A DNA stretch of 64,000 nt, from assembly GCA_030141605.1 (NCBI GenBank), contig JAQGDQ010000509.1, positions 1-64,000 on the forward strand, read 5' to 3'. The DNA comes from Tubiluchus corallicola. Its lineage: Eukaryota; Priapulida; Priapulimorpha; Priapulimorphida; Tubiluchidae. Under the pieces are notes generated by a model. The model saw only the letters and a list, made by a program, of their open reading frames with translations. It searched no databases and was not told where the DNA came from. Positions 11,001 through 20,857 of the stretch are shown piece after piece (positions within the stretch are counted from its first letter, which is position 1; each line of letters begins with the position of its first letter). A program made the translations under genes and the position numbers.

Positions 11001-13825
11001 GTACAAAATAGCAGCACACTAGATGAAAGTACACAAAACTAACCAAACAACAAAATATGTGTGAACAAACAAACCTTGTGTCTATCAGCAGATGTGCTAG
11101 GTAAATCAACCTCATGAATCTCCATACCATGAGTAGCACTAGGACTACCAGCCATCTCTTCGGGAGAACTGGGTGTAGTTGGGCTATTCCCTGTAACAAA
11201 GTAAGTCAGTTAGCCCGGGTTTTCAAATGAGAAAGTAAGGGCTGCAGAGAAATATATTTAAGTCAAGTTATAGCTCAGTTATAGGGTTTAGAAAATCATT
11301 AACAAATGCATTTCATATTGTGTTAAAATATGTTGTGAACGCAGTTTTTACGTGTTCCTGAGCCTTCGCTAGTCTATCTTAAATGGCAGGTAGAATATTT
11401 AAATGGAAAACGTATTTGACTCACTTCAGAAAGTAGCCTACTGCAACTGAGTGCATCACCACAAAAATAACAAGACAATAACAAAGAATTCAGATGCAAA
11501 TCCACGTGCGTAATGTCGTGACAGTGTTTATACCAGACTATACCTGGTCAAGTGCCTTTAAACTATCCTAAGTTTTTTACACCATTGTCTGAGTCCCTAT
11601 TTCAGATATCTGTCTAACAAGTTTTGTAACTCAAGTTACTACAGTTTTAGAGTTATTCAATGTTATGCATTACATTTTGCCTCTTATCTCAGGCCCTTGA
11701 ACAGTATCAGCTTTCATAACCATATCATTGTCTGAGCACCTACCCTACCTCCCGAAATGTTTCGTGGCTCCAGCTATTATAGTTTTAAAGTTATTCAGTG
11801 TTATACATTTTGGCTCCTATCTCGGGTCCTTAAAGAAACTTAGCTTTTTAAAAGCCCAGGTACACGTGTACCTCTCAATAACTAAATACTTATGAAAAAA
11901 ATTCGAATGTAACCCAAAGCCCTATGACGAACGGCACGATGAATGGCAATCGAAAAACGACTGACGTCCAGTGTCCTTGATCTCTTAACTCAGGTCATCG
12001 CTGACCATATTACTTTCAATGCTCCTACCCCAGGAATCTCTACCTTGCAAGTTTCGTTACTCTGCATTTGCAAGTTAAAATGAATCAAAACTGGGAAAAT
12101 TGAATGCGTAACACAATGAAAATCATGATATAGGTTCTCTTAGATCTACAATAAAAGCACTTGGGAATAAAAAGTGCACTGGTCATTTTCCTGCTGAATA
12201 CAGAATCTACAGAAGATCTTAAAAGTGCCATTTTTTTGTACTCAGCATAAATGGAATACAAAGGGACAAAAGATTTTTCATTTTGCAAAAGTGGAAAGCA
12301 ATCAAGAAAGTGCTATCGTTTCTTTCTTTTCTACAAAGGTTAGAGAACCGCATCCTTTACAAACTAACGCCACACTTAGAAAAAATTATGAAAAGATATT
12401 ATAACTGCTAAGTTTTTGTCAGTAGTTAAAAAACAAATTAAGTGAAAGTTAAAATATTGTACACACTATCCACTTTACTTACAACCAAATTATGCTTCAA
12501 TCACATACCAACTACAACAATCTGATTCATTTAATCTACCACTACATAAAGCTTACTAAAGTAAAAACTACATTATGTAGAAACAAACAATCAAAGTCAT
12601 TGTATATCTAGCAGTACACTCACTTCAATAATATCTACGTGTATATGTGAAACTTAAAAAACACTGTCAGCCTTTATTCACATCATTACAAGGTAATTAA
12701 CCATGTTAATATACTCCTATTAGTTAATATACGAACAAGTTAAGCTATACACGGAACACACAGAATTGGTTCCAGACAAGTCAAAAAGCGTACTCCCGAA
12801 TTACCAGATTATCATCAAGTAGGACAACAGATTTCAAAATGTGAATTTATTTAACTCATCAACTGTTAGGGTGTTTGCAACCGATAAAAGTAAAAAATCC
12901 TTTCAGAAGGAAATGTTTTAGTCGATATCATCAACAAGTGAATTTATAAACAAAGAAACAAACAAATAAGCGAGTCTCCTCAAATCACTCACACAATGGT
13001 TCTCCAATAATTTCACTTAGTACACATTTCAGGGATAAAACCTTAAGTAACGCAGTACTTATTTCCAAGGTGGTCCCGATTATTGTAACCCACATGTTAC
13101 TTCGATAAACCTGCGCACTTAGTTCGAAAAAGCAGCAGTACCATTTTTAAGCCTTTGGAATGACTTCATCAAAAGTTGAACCCACAAACTCCCGTGTGGG
13201 AAGCAAGCATACTACCACTGGGCTATATTACTCAGGTTAAGAAACCCAAGCAGGAATACTCAAGAAAAAAGGATGAAAAATTATTATAATTCTTACTTGT
13301 TAGTCAACGATACTGACCTAACTTACCTTTTAAACTAAACTAAACTAAACTAATTAAGGAAGAAAATCCAACTAGAATTTGTTTTAATTTTGCTGGGCAT
13401 TTATTGGAAAAATGCAATCACAAAAAAACCATGATCGAATGTTGATCAGCGATCAATATATGCATAATGATTCCAAGTATCCACAGAGATGCATAAGAAC
13501 TGAAACATTTCTGTAGTAAAGAAGCACAACAATGTTTGGCACTCCAAGCACAGTTGAACAAGTTGACAAATAGCAAAATAAGAGCAAATGACCAACAAAC
13601 GTGAATTTCTTGCTATCAGTAATAGCTGCAATTATGCATTTCAACTATTCTTATATTCATTTTTACCTTACTGTATTAAAACAGGAAAATATAAAAAAGT
13701 GCCATAGTACACATACTGGTTAGCGGAGGGTGGGTCTCTCCTCGATAATCTGCCAGTCTTGCAGCTGCTTCCATATTTTGTTGTTCTACTCCTTTGCCTT
13801 TTCCACTTTTTTTAACTTGGGACAT
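1787..13825 (-). CDS. SHOC2: SHOC2 leucine-rich-repeat scaffold protein (3' part missing)
   Basis: Coding exons in transcript order are 13825-13717, 11190-11075, 8692-8549, 8007-7939, 7136-6921, 6435-6340, 5088-4968, 3031-2923, 2629-2536 and 1891-1787. All join in phase with GT-AG introns and give 393 residues. Residues 1-123 are a low-complexity, Lys/Ser/Pro-rich tail. From about 124 the product matches SHOC2/SUR-8: a '[14 protein letters not shown]' entry segment, then about eleven leucine-rich repeats of 23 residues with conserved 'LALSENSL', 'LDLRHNKL', 'LRFNRI', '[10 protein letters not shown]' and '[11 protein letters not shown]' stretches. In known animals SHOC2 scaffolds MRAS and PP1 phosphatase to remove the inhibitory phosphate on RAF. 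The start is the ATG at 13825, just inside an exon whose acceptor lies at 13876-13877, so a noncoding 5' exon is expected upstream. The family is about 560-580 residues with about 20 repeats; the last 190-220 residues are not found, because the sequence runs into an inverted repeat at the left edge. Confidence 0.93.
3032..4967 (-). other. SHOC2 intron holding a tandem repeat
   Basis: Intron between the exons at 5088-4968 and 3031-2923, in minus-strand order. Apart from the 138-bp repeat at 4393-4720 it is plain AT-rich sequence; open frames such as 3767-3967 have no recognisable content. Confidence 0.6.
4393..4720. repeat. 138-bp tandem repeat, about 2.4 copies
   Basis: Near-identical units begin at 4393, 4531 and 4669 (marker 'gaaattggg', with a variant in the first copy). 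The third unit stops near 4717. Units differ at only a few positions. The first unit and a half form an open frame (4362-4556) that is a by-product of the repeat, not a gene. Confidence 0.9.
9326..9670. mobile_element. MITE with 20-bp terminal inverted repeats
   Basis: The left end 'cactcatatctcggtttgca' (9326-9345) matches the reverse complement of 9651-9670 at 18 of 20 positions. The 345-bp element has no coding capacity I recognise. It lies in the SHOC2 intron 8693-11074. Its superfamily is unclear because no convincing target duplication can be read. Confidence 0.65.
10288..10471. repeat. 92-bp tandem duplication
   Basis: Two adjacent units, 10288-10379 and 10380-10471, both start 'gtgggatatacatacatta' and differ at about seven positions. 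They lie in the same SHOC2 intron as the 9326 MITE. Confidence 0.88.
11580..12090. repeat. Divergent repeat, period about 140 bp
   Basis: Units recur around 11581, 11724 and 12004. They share the order 'attgtctgag', 'cctacc', 'gtttcgt', 'agttttaaagttattca', then a 'tatctcagg' box. The third lies at about twice the spacing, as if an intermediate unit had decayed. Intronic to SHOC2; no coding signal. Confidence 0.5.
13168..13240 (-). repeat. tRNA-like sequence, probable SINE head
   Basis: Read on the minus strand, an A-box-like 'tagcccagtggtag' (about 13225-13212) is followed about 28 bases later by a B-box-like 'gggttcaact' (about 13183-13174). This is the internal Pol III promoter spacing of a tRNA. 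The flanking stems do not pair well enough for a functional tRNA, so a tRNA-derived SINE head is likelier. It is intronic to SHOC2. Confidence 0.42.
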
Positions 13826-13875
13826 TTTAGTTGCTGTCCTATGACTAGTGCATGATAATTGATAAAATACTGTTT

Positions 13876-16060
13876 CTGAAAAATAATTTAAATTCTTTAT
13901 TATTTCAAGTAATTTTGGCAAATTTCATCTTGGCCTTTATACAAACATAATTAATAGACATTTAAAAAGTATATCAAGAAATGTCATTTAAATGAAAACA
14001 AAATTATACTTATTAAAACGCTTACTTCTGATAGAAAAAAAACTAAGATTCACAACATGAATCGAGCCATTGAGAAGTTAAATATACAGTTACACTACCA
14101 TGTTAACCATATCCAAATTCACATAACTTACCTACTGTTTAATCTAGCTGAAAATCAAAAGGCATTGTATTCAACTTTTGGTTAGAAAATCTTAGACAAT
14201 TCTTTGTAATATACTTTTGTTTTACAGCAAAGATATTATACATACAAAAGTAAATCGATCGGCAAAAGCAGATGACAAAAATGCACTACATGTGTGATGC
14301 AGTTATTATGACTTATTCATCTCATTCCTAGTATATGAATCCTGCAAATACAAAAATACAGTGATTCAGTAGTAAATTGCGGACAGGTTAAATCTGAAAA
14401 TTTAGCAGCAACTTTATAGTGAACATATAGTAAATCACTTTGCTAGATAATTTGGGTCCATGGTTGTAAGTCGTTGTTACGAAAATGGGAAACGCTCATC
14501 TATTTATCGGCTTTTCCTGACCTTCTAATTTTTTAAATAAAGCAAGCAGTTAAAAAGGTCAGAGATGAAGCTTTTTAGGGCAAAGAATTTTTAGCCAGAC
14601 TTTTTTTAATTATAACTTATTGTTGCATCTATAACACACACTAGAAGTAGAACACATTGTTACTAATTAATGTGCATGATATGGGGGTTCGCAGTAACCA
14701 TTTTTAGATCCACCACACAGAAACTTTTTCGAAATTTCTACCCAACACTGTGTACAAAAACTTTAGGCACTTTGCAAAATCTTAAATGAAGTTTTGTGTT
14801 CTTTGGAAAGAGAATAAACTGGGTTACAAGGTGACATAAATCTTTTTCAGGATACTTAACCAGTGCCTACTGGTCGTATAATTCAAGGGTGAATTTCACT
14901 AAAGCCTCACTTCTAGTGGTGAGCATACAATTAGTAGTAGTAGTAAACTATTGCTTCGATTATTTACCCTCTCGATTATTACTTCTGGTATTAATTACTT
15001 TGTTAAGTATTCGAATAATAAGTGAGTACGTTTTTATTAACAAATTTATAACAATCTGAAATGTGAAAAATACAAACTGTCAAAGTAAAGACCCTCAAAC
15101 ACAAAAGCTCGCATAGCTCCACATTCAGCAATTCAGTTAACATTTAGCATGAACTGGGAGCACACGTTTGAATTAGCTACCCCTGCTTTGAAACAGGTGC
15201 TGACGGGCGTTTTCAGTAATCGATTACTAACTAAAATTAGTCGACAGTCACGATTCCTTTCAGAATAATTTTGGCTTCTTAAAGCATGATTACTTGAAAT
15301 CAGCGGTATCGTCCACCACTGCTGGCTTGAAAAACTGAAAACACTCAGCAAAAGCTGTAAATGTACAAAAACAATCAAAGACAAATACATTCAATAGGTA
15401 TTTTAATTCGATAATTCCTACATGAAGGCGACAATGATCTCTTACGTAGGTACAAATTATTTACCTTCTGGTACTGGCAGTTCTTGAAATTTCAAACTAC
15501 CCAGTAATATTAACAGAAAATTTCAAAGACTTATAAACTCTGGTGCTTACTGGTAATACCGTGTTTACTTTCGTTTTAACATAAGTTTAGGCTGCGACTG
15601 TCATTCATTTAAAATAGAGAATTTCTAGAGCGCCTGAGAAATTCAAGGGCGGCTGCCCTGGATTTCCAAGACTCAGATCACATCACAGAAACTAATAGCA
15701 TTAATAACGTAATCTAGCACAGTCGATCGTATGCAAAATACAATCATCTTTATTTTAACTGTACCACACATACTGAAGGGATGTTGGGCTAATAAATTTA
15801 AATAAGTAGCAGTAAAAAAAGACTTAAATTGCGCTGCAACACATACCTCCATGGAACTCACTATGCACTGTAAAAATACTACAGCCACACAGCGCTTGCG
15901 CAATAGATGTCATAAAATGGCAAAGGCGAATATTCCAAACCAAAGCAAAGTGTTGACAAGCATTGTGTTGACAAGTCATGATGTCAAGCATTGACAATTT
16001 ACGTCTAACATAATGTCATTCATTTTCGTTGACTGCCCTATCAGCGTGCAAGTTATTTCA
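13876..16060. other. Upstream region of SHOC2
   Basis: It starts at the splice acceptor of the first coding exon, so at least one noncoding 5' exon and the promoter should lie here or beyond. I could not fix the exon or start site. Small open frames at 15133-15390 and 15673-15903 (minus) show no domain. The 15.9 kb area repeats 'gttgacaag' in short form. Confidence 0.4.
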
Positions 16061-16241
16061 CACACCTGCAGAGCTTAATTAACGCAGGTACGTTCGGGAC
16101 TTTTAGTTACAGCTCCCTCTAACACTGTTATGAAAAATGCTCAACTTTTCATTAAATAGCGGGAGAAATATTGGCCTGGTTCTAGATTTTATTATTGTCA
16201 ATTGAAATTGCAAGTGAATTAGTGGAAATATATAGTAAATG

Positions 16242-17637
16242 GTGTAGTGTTACTGGTATAGAAGTATGAGTCACCAGCTTAGTATGCACTGCAAAGGTTT
16301 TTTAATGAATTTTGGTAACAAAGTACAGTCGGCCCTCGTTAAACCGGACCCCGTTGGTCCGGATATCTGATAAGACGGACATCATCCGTGGTAAAGGAAA
16401 CTGAAACGAGCCGGAGCGCTAAACACAACACGGCCTACCAACTCAACATGAGCCGAAGCGGCTTGCGGTGCCACCCAGGCTGCTACGATTCCCGCTAAAA
16501 TTCAGTTTGCTTACCCCAGCGACAGCACTGGTAAATAGATATTTATACGTATACTGTACTTTTTCATTATTTAAACTGTACAATAATTTGTTTGTCCTCA
16601 CAGGTTAACTATTTTAAAGTAATATACAGTATAGTATATAGTGCAATGTATATAGGCCTTATTAAGGTGATTATTCCTGTATAATATAGACCATATATAG
16701 GCATATCGGATAAATCGGACAATCGGCTAAACCTGACCCCCCCCCCCTAATTAGTCCGGTTTAACGAGGGTTGACTGTAATGCCTAAATTCTTTTGTGCA
16801 GTTAAAAATTAGAATAAATATTTTAAATTATTGATTTATACAAGTGAATTAGCAATAAATTAAAAAGTATACTATTCTAAATCACACAAGTCTGTTTATT
16901 TGCAAAAACTAAAAAAATTCTTTCAAAGTCGGCTGCTTCATTTTATTATGAAGAAGTTGGCCCACAAAGTTCTCATAATGATAAAAACGTTGAAAATCTG
17001 TTGTTGTATGATGCACAAATTCTCATAAAATACAAGTCTTAGTGCTTGGCATGCTTAAACTGTTGGTGGTGCCCGTGTTTCCCCGCAAGTAGCTTCGTCT
17101 GTAATTTCGTCTAAGCTCCCGCTTGCTATAATTGTGACGTACATACTGTACTGTACCTGGGTCCCTGGCATAACAGCAACATCTAACTGATTAAACTTTC
17201 CAACAAAGACAGTCAGAGCTTCAAAAGCAAACGGCTAGGCAAATGATAAAAATGTTTAGCTTAAAGGAATTCTTGGGGAACGAGTTTAATAGCAGTGGGC
17301 GGGCGGGTCAAAGCAAACCATTAAGGTAGCATACGATAAAGGTTCTTGCTTACAAACAAAATGGTACTTAGTATGATTGTTCTATGTATATTATAGGACA
17401 AAAGCGAACTAGATGATATAAAAGTCATAAAAGCTTATTAGTCACAGGGAAGTATCTTATTGAAGCATGTGAAGCAAAAATATTGAGTAAATTATGCGGA
17501 GTATTTGAGTCAATTACCGATAGTTTTTACGTACATTTGAATAGAAGCGACCGCCCCCCCCCCCCCGTACCAGGGGTTTTTGAGCCAATTAAGCGATTGA
17601 GTCTATTAACCGTGGGTCTATTAAGCAGCGCCTACTG
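16242..17637 (-). mobile_element. TA-target DNA element, family 1, copy B (nested host)
   Basis: The right end reads '...cagcgcctactg' followed by TA at 17638. Read on the minus strand it follows the intact copy at 32724-33691 almost base for base, in the same order. At 16324-16779 a smaller MITE interrupts it exactly at a TA that is uninterrupted in the other copy. The left terminal inverted repeat is absent, so this end is truncated near 16242. A 14-base C run lies near 17555-17568. It has no intact transposase frame. Confidence 0.7.
16326..16777. mobile_element. Small Tigger/pogo-like MITE nested in copy B
   Basis: Terminal inverted repeats 'cagtcggccctcgttaaacc' (left) and the reverse complement of the right end 'taacgagggttgactg' match over about 20 bases, flanked by TA on each side (16324-16325, 16778-16779). 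The 452-bp interior has no frame. TA duplication and 'CAGT...' ends are typical of Tc1/mariner-pogo relatives. The empty target is visible as 'agtaatgcc' near 33520-33535 on the minus strand. Confidence 0.82.
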
Positions 17638-17760
17638 TATTTGATGAACTGTAAACCTCAATGAGATCTTCACAGTCAAAGTTAATTCAAATGTGGTCAA
17701 AACCTATAATATACATCAATGTAATCTTAGTTAATTTACGTTATTCTTCTGGTTATAATC

Positions 17761-17940
17761 ATGGTTAAAAGATGCCGTTGGGACTTATGTAACTCGAGCA
17801 ATCAATTTAAGGGTCGTCGATGGAATGGAATAATCACATTTATTACATTTCCGTAGCGTAACAAACGGAAAAACAAAAAACTGAATAAATCTTGCAAACG
17901 AGCATGATCAGTTAATATAGAAAAAAGGCATGCATGATGT
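17761..17940 (+). pseudogene. Degenerate THAP-domain exon
   Basis: From the ATG at 17761 the frame opens with Met-Val-Lys-Arg-Cys, then Cys-x4-Cys ('CRWDLC') followed by 'NS', and reaches 'ITFP' before a TAG at 17854. This is the N-terminal signature of a THAP C2CH zinc finger (Cys-x2-4-Cys, later Cys-x2-His, with a 'FPxP' stretch). Downstream, in shifted frames, remnants of the second half remain ('SCKRA', 'VNIEK', 'RHA'). THAP domains bind DNA and occur in P-element transposases and many invertebrate repeat families. Stops and shifts show that this copy is dead. A matching relic sits at 57841-57980. Confidence 0.6.
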
Positions 17941-18488
17941 TCGTATGTTTAAAGGCAAGAGAGACTTCATATTTTTGTTGCTCATTTATTGTAAAGCTAG
18001 GCAAACTGGCTTAGTTGCTTTAATACACTTACATCTCTGTATTTGGTAGTGCTTTGGAACTTCGTCTCTACAGTCTGCTTAAATTGAAAAGTCATTTTTT
18101 GGCTACTTGGCGTGTTAATTTCGTGCAAAAATAGCTGCTGCTCTGCAAATTTGTGTATATGAAAAGTGCAATCAGTTTATCTGCTGATTAGACATTAGTT
18201 GTGACTGTCGTGTTGTTTAGCTTAGTTTACAGTTTTTACACAGTTGTTGTCCAGCGTGAGCTGTTGTCCCGAATGCCCCTGAGCGTGCTTACGTTAGAGC
18301 GAAGGCGGAGCGCGATAGATCAATTTGTTTGAAGTCAATTTGGTATTTGGCACGAACTCTCGGGAACAAGACATTTAGGCACAGGAACACTTGGGCATCA
18401 ATTATAAATTCTTAACTTTCACAATATTTTTTTAAGAATCATCGCTGCACTAATATATGATAATTAGTGGCCACTCGTATATAGGCAC

Positions 18489-18499
18489 TGTGGAACTGT
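18489..18499. repeat. Target-site duplication (left) of 5S-SINE
   Basis: 'tgtggaactgt' is repeated exactly at 19060-19070 and brackets the SINE. Confidence 0.8.
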
Positions 18500-19059
18500 T
18501 GTTGTTGTTGTTGGCATCCTTCTGTCTCGGAAGAGAATGGAGTGTGCGCCAAGAGAGTCAGTTATTGATCGCATTGATGGAGCTGCAGCGTCGACTGTGG
18601 TTGAGCAGTGCGATCCTTGGACGTCTCCAGGGCGCACGCCTGGGCAATGTGTATGGAGATCCTGAGTTGCCCAGACAACAGGAACCCCCTCTCTTCCTCG
18701 CTGGTGTAGTCCAAAGGAAAGCGGAGCGACACGTTTGGCACCAGGTTGGCTGGAGGAGCTGCCGGAGTCAGTGAGCATGCTGCACTGGTCCGCCTTCGGG
18801 GCTCCACTCCTGATTTGGAAGGTTTACTCCTCTACACATGGCTGTTGGGTCACTTGACCTTCTCCGCCCTCTAGCCGTTGGCTGCTTATGCAGCTCCCTC
18901 CGCCTAGTGTCGAGATACAGCGTGGGCATCCCGCAAGCCTACAGCACCTGGTATTCCTAGGCGGTCACCCATCCAAGTACTAACCAGGCTCTACGTTGCT
19001 TAACTTCGGTGATCAGACCAGAACCGGTGTTTTCAACGTGATTTGGTCGTAGTCTGTAG
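18500..19059 (-). mobile_element. 5S-rRNA-headed SINE (SINE3-like)
   Basis: Read on the minus strand this 560-bp insert starts with a 5S rRNA-like head (19054-18937), continues with a GC-rich body of about 420 bases, and ends in a short (CAA)n tail next to 18500. It is flanked by an exact 11-bp duplication, 18489-18499 and 19060-19070. That combination is diagnostic of LINE-mobilised, Pol III-transcribed SINEs whose promoter comes from 5S rRNA (SINE3 class). The body is open in several frames because it is GC-rich, but I recognise no protein. Base composition is clearly unlike the AT-rich surroundings. Confidence 0.8.
18937..19054 (-). rRNA. 5S rRNA-like sequence (SINE head, probably not a gene)
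   Basis: On the minus strand it carries nearly the whole 5S rRNA: 'cacgttgaaaacaccggttc', 'gatcaccgaagttaagcaac', and the internal control region with 'cttggatgggtgaccgc' and the 3' 'ataccaggtgctgtaggc'. It is 118 bases long versus the usual 120, with substitutions in the first 20 bases. No T-run terminator follows, and the sequence runs on into the SINE body, so this is a retroposed head rather than a ribosomal gene. Confidence 0.85.
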
Positions 19060-19070
19060 TGTGGAACTGT
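19060..19070. repeat. Target-site duplication (right) of 5S-SINE
   Basis: Exact copy of 18489-18499. Confidence 0.8.
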
Positions 19071-19573
19071 AGAACCCCCTATTTTTACTCAATATTATCC
19101 AGAGTATTCAATATAATAAGTCTTTTTTCTTTATACTTGCACAGAACCAGAGCACGTGAGAGTAATGCGCTCCAGCAACGCAGCCTTTGGCTGTTGTGCA
19201 CATGCGGTCATGTGCACATGTCTTGATCCAAGTAGAGAAAGTACTGTCGCTCACGCAGTTTGTTGTCAGCTGTTGCATGCTTACTGTGAATGAATCAAGC
19301 TTGAACTGCGACAATTTAGACTATAAATGAGCAAAAAACATTCCTTGTTTAGGATTTCACCAAGTTTATGTATAAACTTTCTTATGTTTGTTTGTTTTAA
19401 ATTACAACATTAAAATTATCCAATTATGTTTATTTCGTTTTACATAGTTTTTAAACGAACTAAACAAAAACGCATTACATTAGCATTTTATTAAAATGTC
19501 TATGTAATTTGTTTTATAGAATATAAAATTTGTTTATACGCATATGTTATATGCGTATAAACATATATGCCTA
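19071..19573. other. AT-rich spacer before the LTR element
   Basis: No gene seen. An imperfect palindrome ('ttatacgcatat' ... 'atatgcgtataa', about 19534-19561) sits just outside the LTR; similar 'gcgtatat' strings continue beyond the other LTR, so the element landed in an AT-rich palindromic tract. Confidence 0.5.
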
Positions 19574-20662
19574 TGTGACGCCGGGTTTTACTTGTTGGTT
19601 CTCTGTTCTTTATTTAAACCAGATTTACTTCAACAATTCCCAAACTAGTACTCCTAGCCGAGCGGTGAGGTAGTAGCACACAGATGTTAATAGTTTAGAA
19701 ACTGAATCAGTTTCTCATAGGTACCTCTACGGGGCGTACCTTGAGATAAAAGATGTTGGTTCGAATCACGAGTGGGATCTTAAGTGTCGGCCTTGAGTTG
19801 CTGTTATTGTGTTTAGCTAACAAAGTGTGAACTATTCATAATATTTTTACTATTCAAATACTTTTTAAACGTTCACAAAGAAACGCATTCCAAGATACAT
19901 ATTTTGTGTATAAAGAACAATCAAAATTTAATTAACAAATTTGTGATGATATGATCAAAAAGATAATTTTCAAAAGCAATCAGATAAATACGAGGCAAAA
20001 CCCAACTAAAGATAAACAAATTAAGATTCTAATACACTAGGTACTCACTAATTACCCTTTCCCTGGGAGGTGCACCGAATAACCTGTCCACGCTGAGGCG
20101 GTTCACTGTCCATTAACGTCTTGGCATGCCACATAATCACTGGTGACGTCACTGGAAACGAAGTCTGCACTATCCAGTAGATGAGGTAGGTGAGGTGACA
20201 TCGTGAATGGTTTAACTTTCTCAGAGGCTGGCGTCAGGTAAATTTATGCGGCGATATTCAGTCCAACCTTCCACATGAACAGTAGTAACCCCATAACGGC
20301 TTAAGCAAACTGTCCCAAGTGTCCGTTTGGCTTTAAATTCCGACAGTGCACAAAATGTATCACAACATATCTGGACTGCTCAAAAACGTTACTGTCCTTT
20401 AACTGTAATCACAGTTATAAAATGCTAAATGCCAAACTGCAACAAATTACATAGTCCGCAGGTAACACGTACCGAGAAAACGTTTTACTTCATAGCTATA
20501 AACGTGCCGACTGAAACCGTCGAAATAAACTAGGACGACAACCTGGTTTCCAACTTATGCATTTGTTGAAGGACAGGTGTGTGGCTTTCCCATCCCGCAG
20601 TACTTACAGTACCTATTCGTAATACTAGCTAGACATTCATGTATAGTAAACTGTTCATAACA
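19574..20662 (-). repeat. 3' LTR (element orientation)
   Basis: Begins TGTGACGCC and ends TAACA on the plus strand, thus with TG...CA ends. It is 1089 bp. Compared with the other LTR it has an extra 8-bp 'taggtgag' step near 20185 and scattered substitutions concentrated after 20330. Confidence 0.92.
19664..19770 (+). other. tRNA-like Pol III boxes within the LTR (antisense)
   Basis: 'ctagccgagcggtgagg' (A-box like, class II tRNA type) is followed about 95 bases later by 'ggttcgaatcac' (B-box like), with a hairpin 'agaaact'...'agtttct' between. The order and strand resemble a tRNA-Leu/Ser gene with an insert, or a SINE captured by the LTR. The same array occurs in the other LTR at 24784-24890. 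The acceptor stem is not convincing. Confidence 0.4.
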
Positions 20663-20674
20663 TTCGCCCCTCCT
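20663..20674 (-). other. Polypurine tract
   Basis: On the minus strand 'aggaggggcgaa' abuts the 3' LTR directly, the expected site for plus-strand DNA priming. Confidence 0.7.
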
Positions 20675-20857
20675 AAGAGAGTATCTGCATGACAGTGTAA
20701 ATAGCATCAGATACTCAAAAGATACTCCAAGTAGATGGGCATATATTTAAAAAAAATGGTGCTAGTGGGTGCAAATGCATTGCAGTGCAACATATTTTAT
20801 GTGTGAGTGCACCCTCAACAGAGCCATACTGAGAAATATTTGTGTCTCCATCAAAAT
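20675..20857 (-). other. Deletion scar: end of RT remnant to polypurine tract
   Basis: RT homology stops abruptly after 'RAYRIP..HKRAEV' near 20858. The fingers/palm motifs, YxDD box, tether and RNase H are all absent. The remaining sequence has no match I recognise and is probably 3' noncoding sequence of the element. Confidence 0.65.

Larger units (their letters stand above)
16061..18225 (+). repeat. Old dispersed repeat with dead THAP exon, copy 1
   Basis: Segments 16061-16255 and 17640-18225 align in order with 57050-58370 (shared landmarks: 'gaaaaatgctcarcttttcatta', 'tgtggtcaaaa', 'ttggcttagtt', 'ctgctaatcaga'). In this copy they are split by the TA-target DNA element that ends at 17637. 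The repeat carries a degraded THAP zinc-finger exon at 17761, annotated separately. True ends are unknown. Confidence 0.6.

Noticed and set aside
18457-18807. Overlapping open frames of 81-105 residues on both strands
   Set aside because: They fall in the GC-rich body of the 5S-headed SINE, which is open in several frames by composition. No domain or splice context.
18937-19054. Functional 5S rRNA gene
   Set aside because: Target duplication, poly-CAA tail and read-through into a non-ribosomal body show a SINE head. No terminator T-run follows.
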